Positions 1-7,082 of a DNA stretch of 64,000 bases are shown here, piece after piece. The notes beneath the pieces are model-generated. The model searched no databases. It worked only from the letters and a program-made list of their open reading frames with translations, and was not told the DNA's origin. Position 1 is the first letter of the stretch; each line of letters starts with the position of its first letter. The DNA comes from Flavobacterium sp. ALJ2 (GTDB lineage Bacteria; Bacteroidota; Bacteroidia; Flavobacteriales; Flavobacteriaceae): contig NZ_JADNRC010000005.1 in assembly GCF_015594725.1 (NCBI RefSeq), positions 62,001 through 126,000 on the forward strand, written 5' to 3'. Made by a program: the position numbers and the translations under genes.

Positions 1-887
1 TAATCGAGTTTGAGTCGGGTGAAATCAATAAAAATATTGAAACTTGCATCGAAATATGGAAAGTACTAACAGAACTTGGTGCCGACAGAAAAACATTAAT
101 TATTAATCTTGGCGGCGGCGTTGTTACCGATTTAGGTGGTTTTGTAGCTTCTACATTTAAGCGAGGAGTCGATTTTATACACATACCAACAACCTTATTA
201 TCTATGGTTGATGCTTCTGTAGGAGGTAAAAATGGTGTTGACTTAGGAAATCTTAAAAACCAGATTGGCGTTATCAATGTTCCTAAAATGGTATTAATTG
301 ATACGCAATACTTAGAAACTTTATCGCAAAGCGAAATGCGTTCTGGTCTTGCCGAAATGCTAAAACATGGATTAATTTACGATGCAGCCTATTGGGAAAA
401 GTTTTTAGATTTAAAAGCTATCGATTTTGCAGATCTTGATGAATTAATATATCGTTCTGTAGAAATTAAAAATGAAATTGTAATGCAAGACCCTACCGAA
501 AAACATATTCGTAAGGCTTTAAATTTCGGACATACATTAGGACATGCCATCGAAAGTTACTTTTTGGAGAATGAAAATAAGACAACATTACTACATGGTG
601 AAGCAATTGCTATAGGAATGATACTCGAAAGTTATATCTCATGGCACAAAAACCTACTTACCAAGGAAGAATATTCTCATATAAAATTAGCCATAAAATC
701 AATTTATGACGAAGTCATTATTGAAGAAAATGATATAGAACCAATCTTAGAATTGTTAATTCATGATAAGAAAAATGAATATGGCTTAATTCAGTTCGCA
801 TTGATTGAAGGAATTGGAAAAATAAAAATCAATCAATCAGTTGAAAATGAATTGATTCTTCAATCCTTTAAAGATTATAAATCTTAA
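1..887 (+). CDS. aroB: 3-dehydroquinate synthase, 5' truncated by the window edge
   Basis: This enzyme converts DAHP to 3-dehydroquinate, the second step of the shikimate pathway, in the cytoplasm. The frame is open from base 3 and ends with TAA at 885-887, giving about 294 visible codons; the N-terminal part lies outside the window. The first ATG in the window, at 204, is internal. Visible signatures are the NAD-binding glycine-rich segment GGGVVTDLGGF (about 111-143), GLAEMLKHG with the metal-binding Glu (near 354), NFGHTLGHAIE (near 525) and LLHGEAIAIGM (near 590), which carry the two metal-binding His residues. The next gene has its own promoter, so co-transcription with it is not required. 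The assignment is secure. Confidence 0.95.
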   Translation, partial: IEFESGEINKNIETCIEIWKVLTELGADRKTLIINLGGGVVTDLGGFVASTFKRGVDFIHIPTTLLSMVDASVGGKNGVDLGNLKNQIGVINVPKMVLIDTQYLETLSQSEMRSGLAEMLKHGLIYDAAYWEKFLDLKAIDFADLDELIYRSVEIKNEIVMQDPTEKHIRKALNFGHTLGHAIESYFLENENKTTLLHGEAIAIGMILESYISWHKNLLTKEEYSHIKLAIKSIYDEVIIEENDIEPILELLIHDKKNEYGLIQFALIEGIGKIKINQSVENELILQSFKDYKS

Positions 888-933
888 CTTATTATTTAAT
901 GGAAAAGCTTTGCTTTACGTATATAATATTTTT

Positions 934-941
934 TACATTTG
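934..941 (+). promoter_or_regulatory. Bacteroidota-type -7 box (TACATTTG) for the decarboxylase transcript
   Basis: TACATTTG matches the Bacteroidota promoter -7 consensus TAnnTTTG. A TTG at 910-912 lies 21 nt upstream, in the spacing expected of the -33 element. Transcription would start near 946-949, leaving an unusually long leader of about 230 nt before the decarboxylase start at 1179. Confidence 0.6.
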
Positions 942-945
942 CATC

Positions 946-1125
946 GTGAAAAAAAATCAAAAACAAAAACAATTTAGTTCATACAGGAGCTACGCCAATA
1001 CTTCATTCTTGAGGATATTGAACCGTTTTTATAACATAAAAGGAAACTTTTGTTTTGATCGCTTTCAATGTTCAAGAGCAGAGCACGAGAAACTACAAAT
1101 CGTGTATGCAAATATTCGGGTTTGA
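946..1125 (+). CDS. Possible leader ORF or structured 5' leader of the arginine decarboxylase gene (59 codons)
   Basis: A frame starting at GTG 946 and ending at TGA 1123-1125 lies wholly inside the predicted leader of the decarboxylase mRNA. The encoded peptide is basic and Cys/Arg-containing (FDRFQCSRAEHEKLQ near its C-terminal half) and has no family I recognise. The same stretch also contains a small hairpin, CACGA with TCGTG, around 1087-1109. Its base composition is richer in G and C than neighbouring spacers, which suggests selection on either a peptide or an RNA structure. The GTG would sit almost at the transcription start, making it nearly leaderless. It could be a translated regulatory uORF, a structured RNA, or chance. 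Confidence 0.3.
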   Translation: MKKNQKQKQFSSYRSYANTSFLRILNRFYNIKGNFCFDRFQCSRAEHEKLQIVYANIRV

Positions 1126-1178
1126 ATTTTAAATTATTTTATTGTTTACCACATTTAATTTAAAATACACCTATCTAA

Positions 1179-2582
1179 ATGAATACAAAATATTCTGATT
1201 TAATCAATCAAACTTATTACTTTCCTCAAGAGGAATTTACTTTAAACAAAGACAACCTTCAATTTCACAACATCGATTTGATGAAATTAGTAGAGAAATA
1301 TGGTACGCCATTAAAATTTACTTATTTACCTCAAATTTCTAATAATATCAACAAAGCAAAAAGTTGGTTTAGAAAATCGATGGAAAAGAATAAATACGAA
1401 GCAAAATACTATTACTGCTATTGTACTAAAAGTTCTCATTTTGAATTTATAATGAATGAAGCTTTCAAAAACAATATTCATATAGAAACTTCATCTGCGT
1501 TTGATATTAACATTGCAGAGAATTTATTAGAGAATGGCAAGATCAATAAAAACACCTACATTATCTGTAACGGCTTCAAAAGAGATCAATACGTTACAAA
1601 TATTGCAAGACTTATAAATAATGGTCATAAAAATACCATTCCAATTATTGACAACTACGAAGAACTTGATTTACTTCAAGCAGAAATCAAAGGGAAATTT
1701 AAAATTGGAATCCGAATTGCAGCCGAAGAAGAGCCTAAATTTGAGTTCTATACTTCAAGATTAGGAATAGGATACAAAAACATTGTCCCTTTTTACAAAA
1801 AAGAGATTAAAGAGAATAAAAATTTAGAAGTGAAAATGTTACACTTCTTTATTAATACAGGAATAAACGACAATGCATATTACTGGAATGAATTAGTAAA
1901 ATGTATTAAAGTATATGTAGCTTTAAAAAAGGAATGCCCTACTCTTGATGGCTTAAACATCGGTGGCGGATTCCCTATTAAAAACTCATTGGCTTTTGAG
2001 TATGATTACCAATATATGATTGATGAAATTATCAATCAAATAAAAATTGCTTGTGATGAAGCTGAAGTAGATGTCCCGAATATTTTTACTGAATTTGGTT
2101 CGTTTACTGTAGGTGAAAGTGGAGGTGCTATCTATCAGATTTTGTACCAAAAACAACAAAATGACAGAGAAAAATGGAATATGATTGACTCGTCTTTCAT
2201 TACTACTTTACCCGACACATGGGCAATCAACAAACGATTTATTATGCTAGCCGTAAACCGGTGGAATGATACTTATGAAAGGGTTCTATTAGGCGGACTT
2301 ACTTGTGATAGTGATGATTATTACAATTCTGAGCAAAATATGAATGCAATTTACTTACCTAAATACAATAAAGAGAAACCTTTATATATTGGTTTCTTCA
2401 ATACAGGAGCATATCAAGAAACAATTGGAGGATATGGAGGATTACATCATTGTTTAATTCCACAACCTAAGCACATTTTAATTGATAGAGACGAAAATGG
2501 ATTTTTGGCAACTGAAGTGTTTTCTCAAGAACAAACATCAGATGAAGTATTGAAGATACTAGGATACAGTAAAAAACAATAA
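1179..2582 (+). CDS. speA: Arginine decarboxylase, PLP-dependent (alanine-racemase fold)
   Basis: The 467-residue product resembles the fold-III PLP decarboxylases (alanine racemase-like barrel plus beta domain) annotated as biosynthetic arginine decarboxylase in Bacteroidota; it would make agmatine from arginine. The likely PLP lysine is K84 in the segment YCYCTKSSH, the phosphate-binding glycine loop is GGG at 262-264 (LNIGGGFPIK), and the C-terminal catalytic Cys is C376 in GGLTCDSDD. It is shorter than the E. coli SpeA type (about 650 residues). The next gene, 98 bp downstream, is a deoxyhypusine-synthase-like enzyme, which fits a polyamine role. No agmatinase gene follows. Ornithine or another basic amino acid is a possible alternative substrate; sequence inspection cannot settle that. 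Confidence 0.8.
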   Translation: MNTKYSDLINQTYYFPQEEFTLNKDNLQFHNIDLMKLVEKYGTPLKFTYLPQISNNINKAKSWFRKSMEKNKYEAKYYYCYCTKSSHFEFIMNEAFKNNIHIETSSAFDINIAENLLENGKINKNTYIICNGFKRDQYVTNIARLINNGHKNTIPIIDNYEELDLLQAEIKGKFKIGIRIAAEEEPKFEFYTSRLGIGYKNIVPFYKKEIKENKNLEVKMLHFFINTGINDNAYYWNELVKCIKVYVALKKECPTLDGLNIGGGFPIKNSLAFEYDYQYMIDEIINQIKIACDEAEVDVPNIFTEFGSFTVGESGGAIYQILYQKQQNDREKWNMIDSSFITTLPDTWAINKRFIMLAVNRWNDTYERVLLGGLTCDSDDYYNSEQNMNAIYLPKYNKEKPLYIGFFNTGAYQETIGGYGGLHHCLIPQPKHILIDRDENGFLATEVFSQEQTSDEVLKILGYSKKQ

Positions 2583-2634
2583 AAAAAATCGCAAATTGCA
2601 CCAACTATTTATAAATTTTATTAATTTGCACAAT

Positions 2635-2648
2635 AACCTTTAAAGGTT
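2635..2648. promoter_or_regulatory. 14-bp perfect palindrome upstream of the DHS-like gene
   Basis: AACCTTTAAAGGTT is a perfect 14-bp palindrome ending 32 bp before the ATG of the deoxyhypusine-synthase-like gene; a further partial copy (AACCTTTG) follows at once. It could be an operator or a small mRNA hairpin. AT-rich palindromes of this size also arise by chance. Confidence 0.25.
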
Positions 2649-2680
2649 TTTAACCTTTGAAACCATAAAAAAAAGAAAAA

Positions 2681-3649
2681 ATGAAAGGACCAATTAGTCA
2701 GTTTATTGAGAAACATTATTTACACTTTAACTCTGCATCTTTAGTTGATGCCGCAAAAGCATACGAACAACAATTGGCTAATGGTGCCAAAATGATGGTA
2801 AGTATGGCAGGAGCAATGAGTACTGCCGAAATTGGAAAGATTTTTGCTGAAATAATTCGCCAGGATAAAGTTCAAATTATTTCTTGTACAGGAGCAAATC
2901 TTGAAGAAGATATCATGAACCTAGTAGCGCACTCTCACTACGAAAGAGTACCAAACTACCGTGACTTAACACCACAAGATGAGTGGGAATTATTAGAAAG
3001 AGGATTAAATAGAGTTACAGATACTTGTATCCCAGAACATGAAGCATTCCGTCGTTTGCAAAAACATATCTACAAAATATGGAAAGATGCAGATGATAAA
3101 GGAGAACGTTATTTCCCACATGAATTCATGTACAAAATGTTACTTTCAGGAGTTTTAGAAGAATATTACGAAATAGACTTAAAAGACAGCTGGATGTATG
3201 CTGCAGCTGAGAAAAATTTACCTATTATTGTACCGGGATGGGAAGATAGTACAATGGGAAATATTTTCGCTTCGTACGTAATCAAAGGAGATTTAAAAGC
3301 ATCTACGATGAAATCTGGAATCGAATATATGGTTTTCCTGTCTGATTGGTACCCTAAAAATAGCACTAACGGAATTGGGTTTTTCCAAATTGGTGGTGGT
3401 ATTGCTGGAGATTTCCCAATTTGCGTGGTACCAATGCTGTACCAAGATTTAGAAATGCATGATATCCCATTTTGGAGCTATTTTTGCCAAATTTCAGACT
3501 CTACAACTAGTTATGGTTCGTATTCTGGGGCTGTTCCTAATGAAAAAATCACTTGGGGTAAATTAGATATTAAAACTCCTAAGTTTATTATTGAGTCAGA
3601 CGCTACCATTGTAGCGCCATTAATTTTTGCATATTTATTAGATTTATAG
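2681..3649 (+). CDS. Deoxyhypusine synthase-like protein (probable homospermidine synthase)
   Basis: This 322-residue protein belongs to the deoxyhypusine synthase family. In eukaryotes and archaea that enzyme moves an aminobutyl group from spermidine to a lysine of eIF5A; bacteria have no eIF5A, so bacterial members must act on something else. The NAD-site segment CTGANLEEDIMN and the motif ITWGKLDIK are visible. K294 in TWGK aligns with the catalytic imine-forming lysine, followed by SDATIVAPL typical of the family end. Flavobacterium species are known chemotaxonomically for sym-homospermidine, so a homospermidine-forming reaction is the best inference. It follows an arginine decarboxylase and precedes an acidic protein 9 bp away. 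Confidence 0.8.
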   Translation: MKGPISQFIEKHYLHFNSASLVDAAKAYEQQLANGAKMMVSMAGAMSTAEIGKIFAEIIRQDKVQIISCTGANLEEDIMNLVAHSHYERVPNYRDLTPQDEWELLERGLNRVTDTCIPEHEAFRRLQKHIYKIWKDADDKGERYFPHEFMYKMLLSGVLEEYYEIDLKDSWMYAAAEKNLPIIVPGWEDSTMGNIFASYVIKGDLKASTMKSGIEYMVFLSDWYPKNSTNGIGFFQIGGGIAGDFPICVVPMLYQDLEMHDIPFWSYFCQISDSTTSYGSYSGAVPNEKITWGKLDIKTPKFIIESDATIVAPLIFAYLLDL

Positions 3650-3658
3650 AATAATTTT

Positions 3659-4051
3659 ATGAAAAGAGTAATAGTTGATTACGCTAAACTTACCAATGAA
3701 ATTTTAAACTTACTAGTTGAGAAATTTCCTGATGGTTATGATGATTCGGATGTTATCCGTTTTAGAAATGCTAAAAACGAATTGATAGAAGCTGTTGAAG
3801 TACGCACAGAAGAAACTATTTATTTAGTAAAAATTAGTACTAAACTTGCTGATAGAATTGAAAATTACGACGAAGATGATGAAATCGATGCTGACGTTGA
3901 TACAATCGAGCCTATAAAAGGTCTTGATTTAGAAGATGAAGCAGATGATGAAGACGAAGATGAGAATCTAGACAAACCTGATCTTGACGGAGATGATGAA
4001 GACAACGACGATAAAGACATCGCCGATGATGACGAAGACGATGAAGATTAA
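3659..4051 (+). CDS. Conserved-looking protein with extremely acidic C-terminal tail
   Basis: The 130-residue product has a folded-looking N-terminal half of about 75 residues (alternating charged and hydrophobic residues, no signal peptide or membrane segment) and a C-terminal half made almost entirely of Asp and Glu. I do not recognise a named domain. It lies 9 bp after the deoxyhypusine-synthase-like gene and before a strong terminator, so it is probably the last gene of the polyamine transcript. The polyanionic tail could bind polycations, including polyamines, or nucleic-acid-binding proteins, but that is inference. Automatic annotation sometimes mislabels such proteins because of the low-complexity tail. 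Confidence 0.7.
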   Translation: MKRVIVDYAKLTNEILNLLVEKFPDGYDDSDVIRFRNAKNELIEAVEVRTEETIYLVKISTKLADRIENYDEDDEIDADVDTIEPIKGLDLEDEADDEDEDENLDKPDLDGDDEDNDDKDIADDDEDDED

Positions 4052-4072
4052 TTAATCTGAATATTTCAAAAT

Positions 4073-4104
4073 AAAAAAGGAACTCATCTATGAGTTCCTT
4101 TTTT
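4073..4104 (+). terminator. Rho-independent terminator after the polyamine block
   Basis: A 14-bp stem (AAAAAAGGAACTCA with TGAGTTCCTTTTTT) around the loop TCTA ends in a T run. It separates the acidic-protein gene from recQ and, being A-flanked on the other side, could work in both directions. Confidence 0.85.
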
Positions 4105-4138
4105 ATTTAGTAAATTACCTACAAAAAAACATGTACCG

Positions 4139-6250
4139 ATGAATACTGCACTATTACATACCAAACTAAAGGAAAATTTTGGATTCGAAAAATTCAGACC
4201 AAACCAGGAAGATATAATAAATACAATACTTTCAGGTCAGGATACTTTAGCAATTATGCCAACTGGTGGAGGAAAATCAATATGTTTTCAGTTACCAGCC
4301 TTATTATTACCAGGAATAACAATAGTAATTTCTCCTCTTATCGCTTTGATGAAAGATCAAGTAGATAGTTTAAAAGCAAACGGAATTGCTGCTTGTTTTA
4401 TAAATAGCAGCCAATCTGAGCAAGAACAGCAATTTTACATGGAAAGCTTAAAATCCAATACCATAAAATTGGTTTACATAGCTCCCGAAAGTTTATCATA
4501 TCTTGATATTCTTTTTAATAAACTAACAATAAGCCTAATAGCAATAGACGAAGCACACTGTATCTCGGCTTGGGGACATGATTTTCGTCCTGCCTATACT
4601 AATCTAGGGTATCTAAAAAATCGCTTCCCTTCTACTCCAATCTTAGCACTAACTGCCACAGCAGATAAAGCAACAAGAACGGACATAAGTGAACAATTAA
4701 ATTTAAACAATCCAAAAACAGTTGTTGCTTCTTTTGATAGAAAAAATTTAAGCCTTGAAGTTCGTCCTGCTCTCGACAGAGTAAAACAAATAATAGATTT
4801 TATTGAAACCAAACCCAATGAGTCTGGAATTGTATATTGTTTGAGCAGAAAAACAACCGAAGAACTAGCAGGCAAACTAAAGAAAAAAGGAATTAATGCA
4901 AAAGCATATCATGCAGGACTAGAAAGCAAACTGCGTTCCAAAACTCAAGATGATTTCATAAACGATGATTGTCAAGTAGTTTGTGCTACAATTGCCTTTG
5001 GAATGGGGATTGATAAATCTAACGTACGCTGGGTAATTCATTACAATTTACCCAAAAACATCGAAGGTTATTATCAAGAAATTGGAAGAGCTGGTCGTGA
5101 TGGCCTACCTTCAGAGACAATTTTATTCGAAAGTTACAGTGACGTCATCCAATTGCAAAAATTTGCATCAGATGGATTAAACGCCGAAGTACAACTTGCA
5201 AAACTAGAGCGAATGAAGCAATATGCTGATGCTTTAAGCTGTCGCAGAAAAATATTACTTTCTTATTTTGGCGAATTAGTCAATGAAAATTGTGGTAACT
5301 GCGACATTTGTAAAAATCCTCCAACCTTTTTTGACGGAACTGTCATTGCACAAAAAGCACTATCTGCAATTACTCGTCTGCAAGAAAAAGAAACTTTACC
5401 TGTAATTGTTGATTTTCTTAAAGGTTCTAAAAATGCTCATATATATGAAAACGAATACCAGAATCTAAAAACTTATGGAATTGGAGCCGATATTTCATGG
5501 TATGATTGGAACCAATATTTAATCCAACTAATAAATTTAGGGTATTGCGAAATTGCATTTCATCAGCATAATAAAATCTTATTGACTCCTTTTGCAAAAA
5601 AAGTTTTATTCGAAGGCGAAAAAGTCAAGCTTACTACCGTAGTTAAGAAAACTATTGAAAAAGCCGAAACACAAGAAAAAACTACTAAAGCCAAACCAAA
5701 TTCTCTTTTCGAAATACTGCGACAATTGCGATACAAAATTTCCAAAGAAGAAGAAGTTCCTGCGTACGTCATTTTTAGCGATGCAGTTTTAAGACAAATG
5801 GAACTATTACGACCTATGAGTGATGATGAACTTATAGCAATTGATGGCGTTGGAAAAGCTAAACTCGAAAAATATGGCTCCGATTTTATAAATGCAATAA
5901 TCGAGTTTTTTAAAAATAAAAAAGCACCTAAAGCAAAATCTAAAAAAGAAAGCAGTACTTACAAAGTAACTCTTGAATTATTTCAGGAAGGAATTTCTAT
6001 TGCAGATATTGCTGCTAAAAGAAAACTTGGTATTTCGACAATTGCATCACATTTGGCAAAATTATACATTGACGGACACGATATCAATTTATCAGATTAT
6101 GTTTCTGACGCCGAAGTTCTCCAAATAAGACAAGCACAAGTAAAACTTGAAAATCCTGAAACACTAAAACCATATTATGATTTTTTTGAGGAGCAAATTT
6201 CTTATGATAAAATACGTTTGAGTCTAGCGATTATTGAGAAGAATTATTAA
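4139..6250 (+). CDS. recQ: ATP-dependent DNA helicase RecQ
   Basis: This superfamily 2 3'-5' DNA helicase acts in recombination and fork repair. The 703-residue product shows the domains in order: Q-motif FRPNQ (about 19-23), Walker A TGGGKS (K47), DEAH box (137-140), motif VI QEIGRAGRDG (near 318), a zinc-binding domain with Cys residues CRRK...CGNCDIC (about 368-392), an HRDC domain (SLFEILRQLRYK onward, about 521-590), and a final helix-turn-helix-like segment with GISIADIAAKRKLGISTIAS. The ATG at 4139 gives the Q-motif at the expected distance. It stands alone between two terminators. Confidence 0.95.
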   Translation: MNTALLHTKLKENFGFEKFRPNQEDIINTILSGQDTLAIMPTGGGKSICFQLPALLLPGITIVISPLIALMKDQVDSLKANGIAACFINSSQSEQEQQFYMESLKSNTIKLVYIAPESLSYLDILFNKLTISLIAIDEAHCISAWGHDFRPAYTNLGYLKNRFPSTPILALTATADKATRTDISEQLNLNNPKTVVASFDRKNLSLEVRPALDRVKQIIDFIETKPNESGIVYCLSRKTTEELAGKLKKKGINAKAYHAGLESKLRSKTQDDFINDDCQVVCATIAFGMGIDKSNVRWVIHYNLPKNIEGYYQEIGRAGRDGLPSETILFESYSDVIQLQKFASDGLNAEVQLAKLERMKQYADALSCRRKILLSYFGELVNENCGNCDICKNPPTFFDGTVIAQKALSAITRLQEKETLPVIVDFLKGSKNAHIYENEYQNLKTYGIGADISWYDWNQYLIQLINLGYCEIAFHQHNKILLTPFAKKVLFEGEKVKLTTVVKKTIEKAETQEKTTKAKPNSLFEILRQLRYKISKEEEVPAYVIFSDAVLRQMELLRPMSDDELIAIDGVGKAKLEKYGSDFINAIIEFFKNKKAPKAKSKKESSTYKVTLELFQEGISIADIAAKRKLGISTIASHLAKLYIDGHDINLSDYVSDAEVLQIRQAQVKLENPETLKPYYDFFEEQISYDKIRLSLAIIEKNY

Positions 6251-6277
6251 AACGTATCATAAATATTACGCAACCAA

Positions 6278-6310
6278 ATCTTTGTCAAAGTTTTGATCTT
6301 TGACAAAGAT
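6278..6310. repeat. Inverted repeat ATCTTTGTCAAAG, copy 1
   Basis: Two perfect 13-bp arms, ATCTTTGTCAAAG and CTTTGACAAAGAT, flank a 7-nt loop. A near-identical hairpin occurs at 23884-23916, also downstream of a plus-strand gene, so this is a repeated element and not a unique hairpin. There is no T run after it. Confidence 0.75.
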
Positions 6311-6400
6311 AAAGCCAAATTGCAATTATCCTTCGTCTCCGCTCAGGAGGACAAAATTGATACTTTAATAACATTTTTTTTAGAAATTAAGATAGTCATT

Positions 6401-6490
6401 AGCCCTGATAGGAACGGCATCCTTTTTATTTTTTCTTTAAAAATAAAAAGATACAGTGTCCCGATAGCTATCGGAAGCAGGATTAGCTCC
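6401..6490. repeat. Dispersed intergenic repeat, copy 1 (AGCCCTGAT...ATCCTTTT...AAAAGAT)
   Basis: The element begins AGCCCTGATAGGAACGGC, has an imperfect hairpin whose arms read ATCCTTTTTATTTTT and AAAATAAAAAGAT, continues ACAGTG, and ends near GCAGGATTAGCTCC. Related copies lie at 26343-26421 and 42448-42524. All three are in spacers. The conserved ends with a variable hairpin interior suggest a REP-like element family. Confidence 0.8.
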
Positions 6491-6492
6491 AA

Positions 6493-6530
6493 AAAAAATC
6501 CTGTGAATTTTTACACTTCACAGGATTTTT
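6493..6530. terminator. Bidirectional terminator between recQ and the DinB gene
   Basis: AAAATCCTGTGAA pairs with TTCACAGGATTTT across a short AT-rich loop, with A runs on one side and T runs on the other, as expected for convergent genes sharing one hairpin. Confidence 0.85.
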
Positions 6531-6555
6531 TAATTTAAATATCGCTTGCTAATAT

Positions 6556-7071
6556 CTACAAATATCTTTCTTGAAAAACTTTTTGATGATGCTTTTGGTG
6601 TCCAATAATAACAAAACCTAAAGCACGAACTGACATCTGATTATTAGAAGCAGTACCAATTTTCTTAAGCTGCTCCTCTGACAAACTTTTATAGAACAAT
6701 AAATTAGAATGCCTTACAGCAGATAATTCCGTTAATAAATCCTGAAGACCTCTTGCATTCGCATTAGTATTATCCACATAATCATTTTCTTCAAAACTAG
6801 CCAATGCCGTTTTATCATTTCTAGAGAACCGTAAAGCCCGATATGCAAAAATACGCTCTGTATCGATTATGTGCTGAATAATCTCTTTGATTGTCCATTT
6901 TCCTTCAGCATAACGATAATCAAATTTATCCATCGGAATATTTTGGACAAACTTTATGAAATCATGCAATGAAATCTCCAATTCTTCAATCAAATTTACA
7001 TTTCCTGCTTCTTGAATATAAGTAACGAATCCACCTGAATATTCATTTTCTAATAATTGTGATGTCAACAT
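6556..7071 (-). CDS. DinB-fold protein (putative metal-dependent, four-helix)
   Basis: The product has about 171 residues and the pattern of the DinB/YfiT superfamily, four-helix proteins with three His residues that often bind a divalent metal. One His is in IIQHIIDTER and two are in the C-terminal GHQKHHQKV. The segment KWTIKEIIQHIIDTERIF is typical. The start is placed at the ATG at 7071; a TTG three codons earlier is less likely. It begins 11 bp after the ppc stop codon on the same strand, so both are probably on one transcript. Members act in thiol-dependent transferase reactions or stress responses, but the substrate here is unknown. Confidence 0.8.
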   Translation of the reverse strand: MLTSQLLENEYSGGFVTYIQEAGNVNLIEELEISLHDFIKFVQNIPMDKFDYRYAEGKWTIKEIIQHIIDTERIFAYRALRFSRNDKTALASFEENDYVDNTNANARGLQDLLTELSAVRHSNLLFYKSLSEEQLKKIGTASNNQMSVRALGFVIIGHQKHHQKVFQERYL

Positions 7072-7082
7072 AATAATCAAAT

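Larger units (their letters stand above)
6251..6555. other. Convergent intergenic region rich in repeats; no gene recognised
   Basis: This spacer between recQ and the DinB gene holds a 13-bp inverted repeat (6278-6310), a dispersed Flavobacterium-type repeat (6401-6490), a CCGATAGCTATCGG palindrome within it, and a bidirectional terminator. A frame of 81 codons from 6293 runs through these repeats and is judged not coding. Confidence 0.7.

Noticed and set aside
910..1125. 71-codon frame before the decarboxylase, starting at TTG 910
   Set aside because: The start lies upstream of the predicted transcription start and the -7 box is inside it. Only the shorter GTG frame at 946 is kept, with low confidence.
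6293..6538. 81-codon frame after recQ
   Set aside because: It runs through a dispersed repeat and a terminator hairpin and has no family signature.
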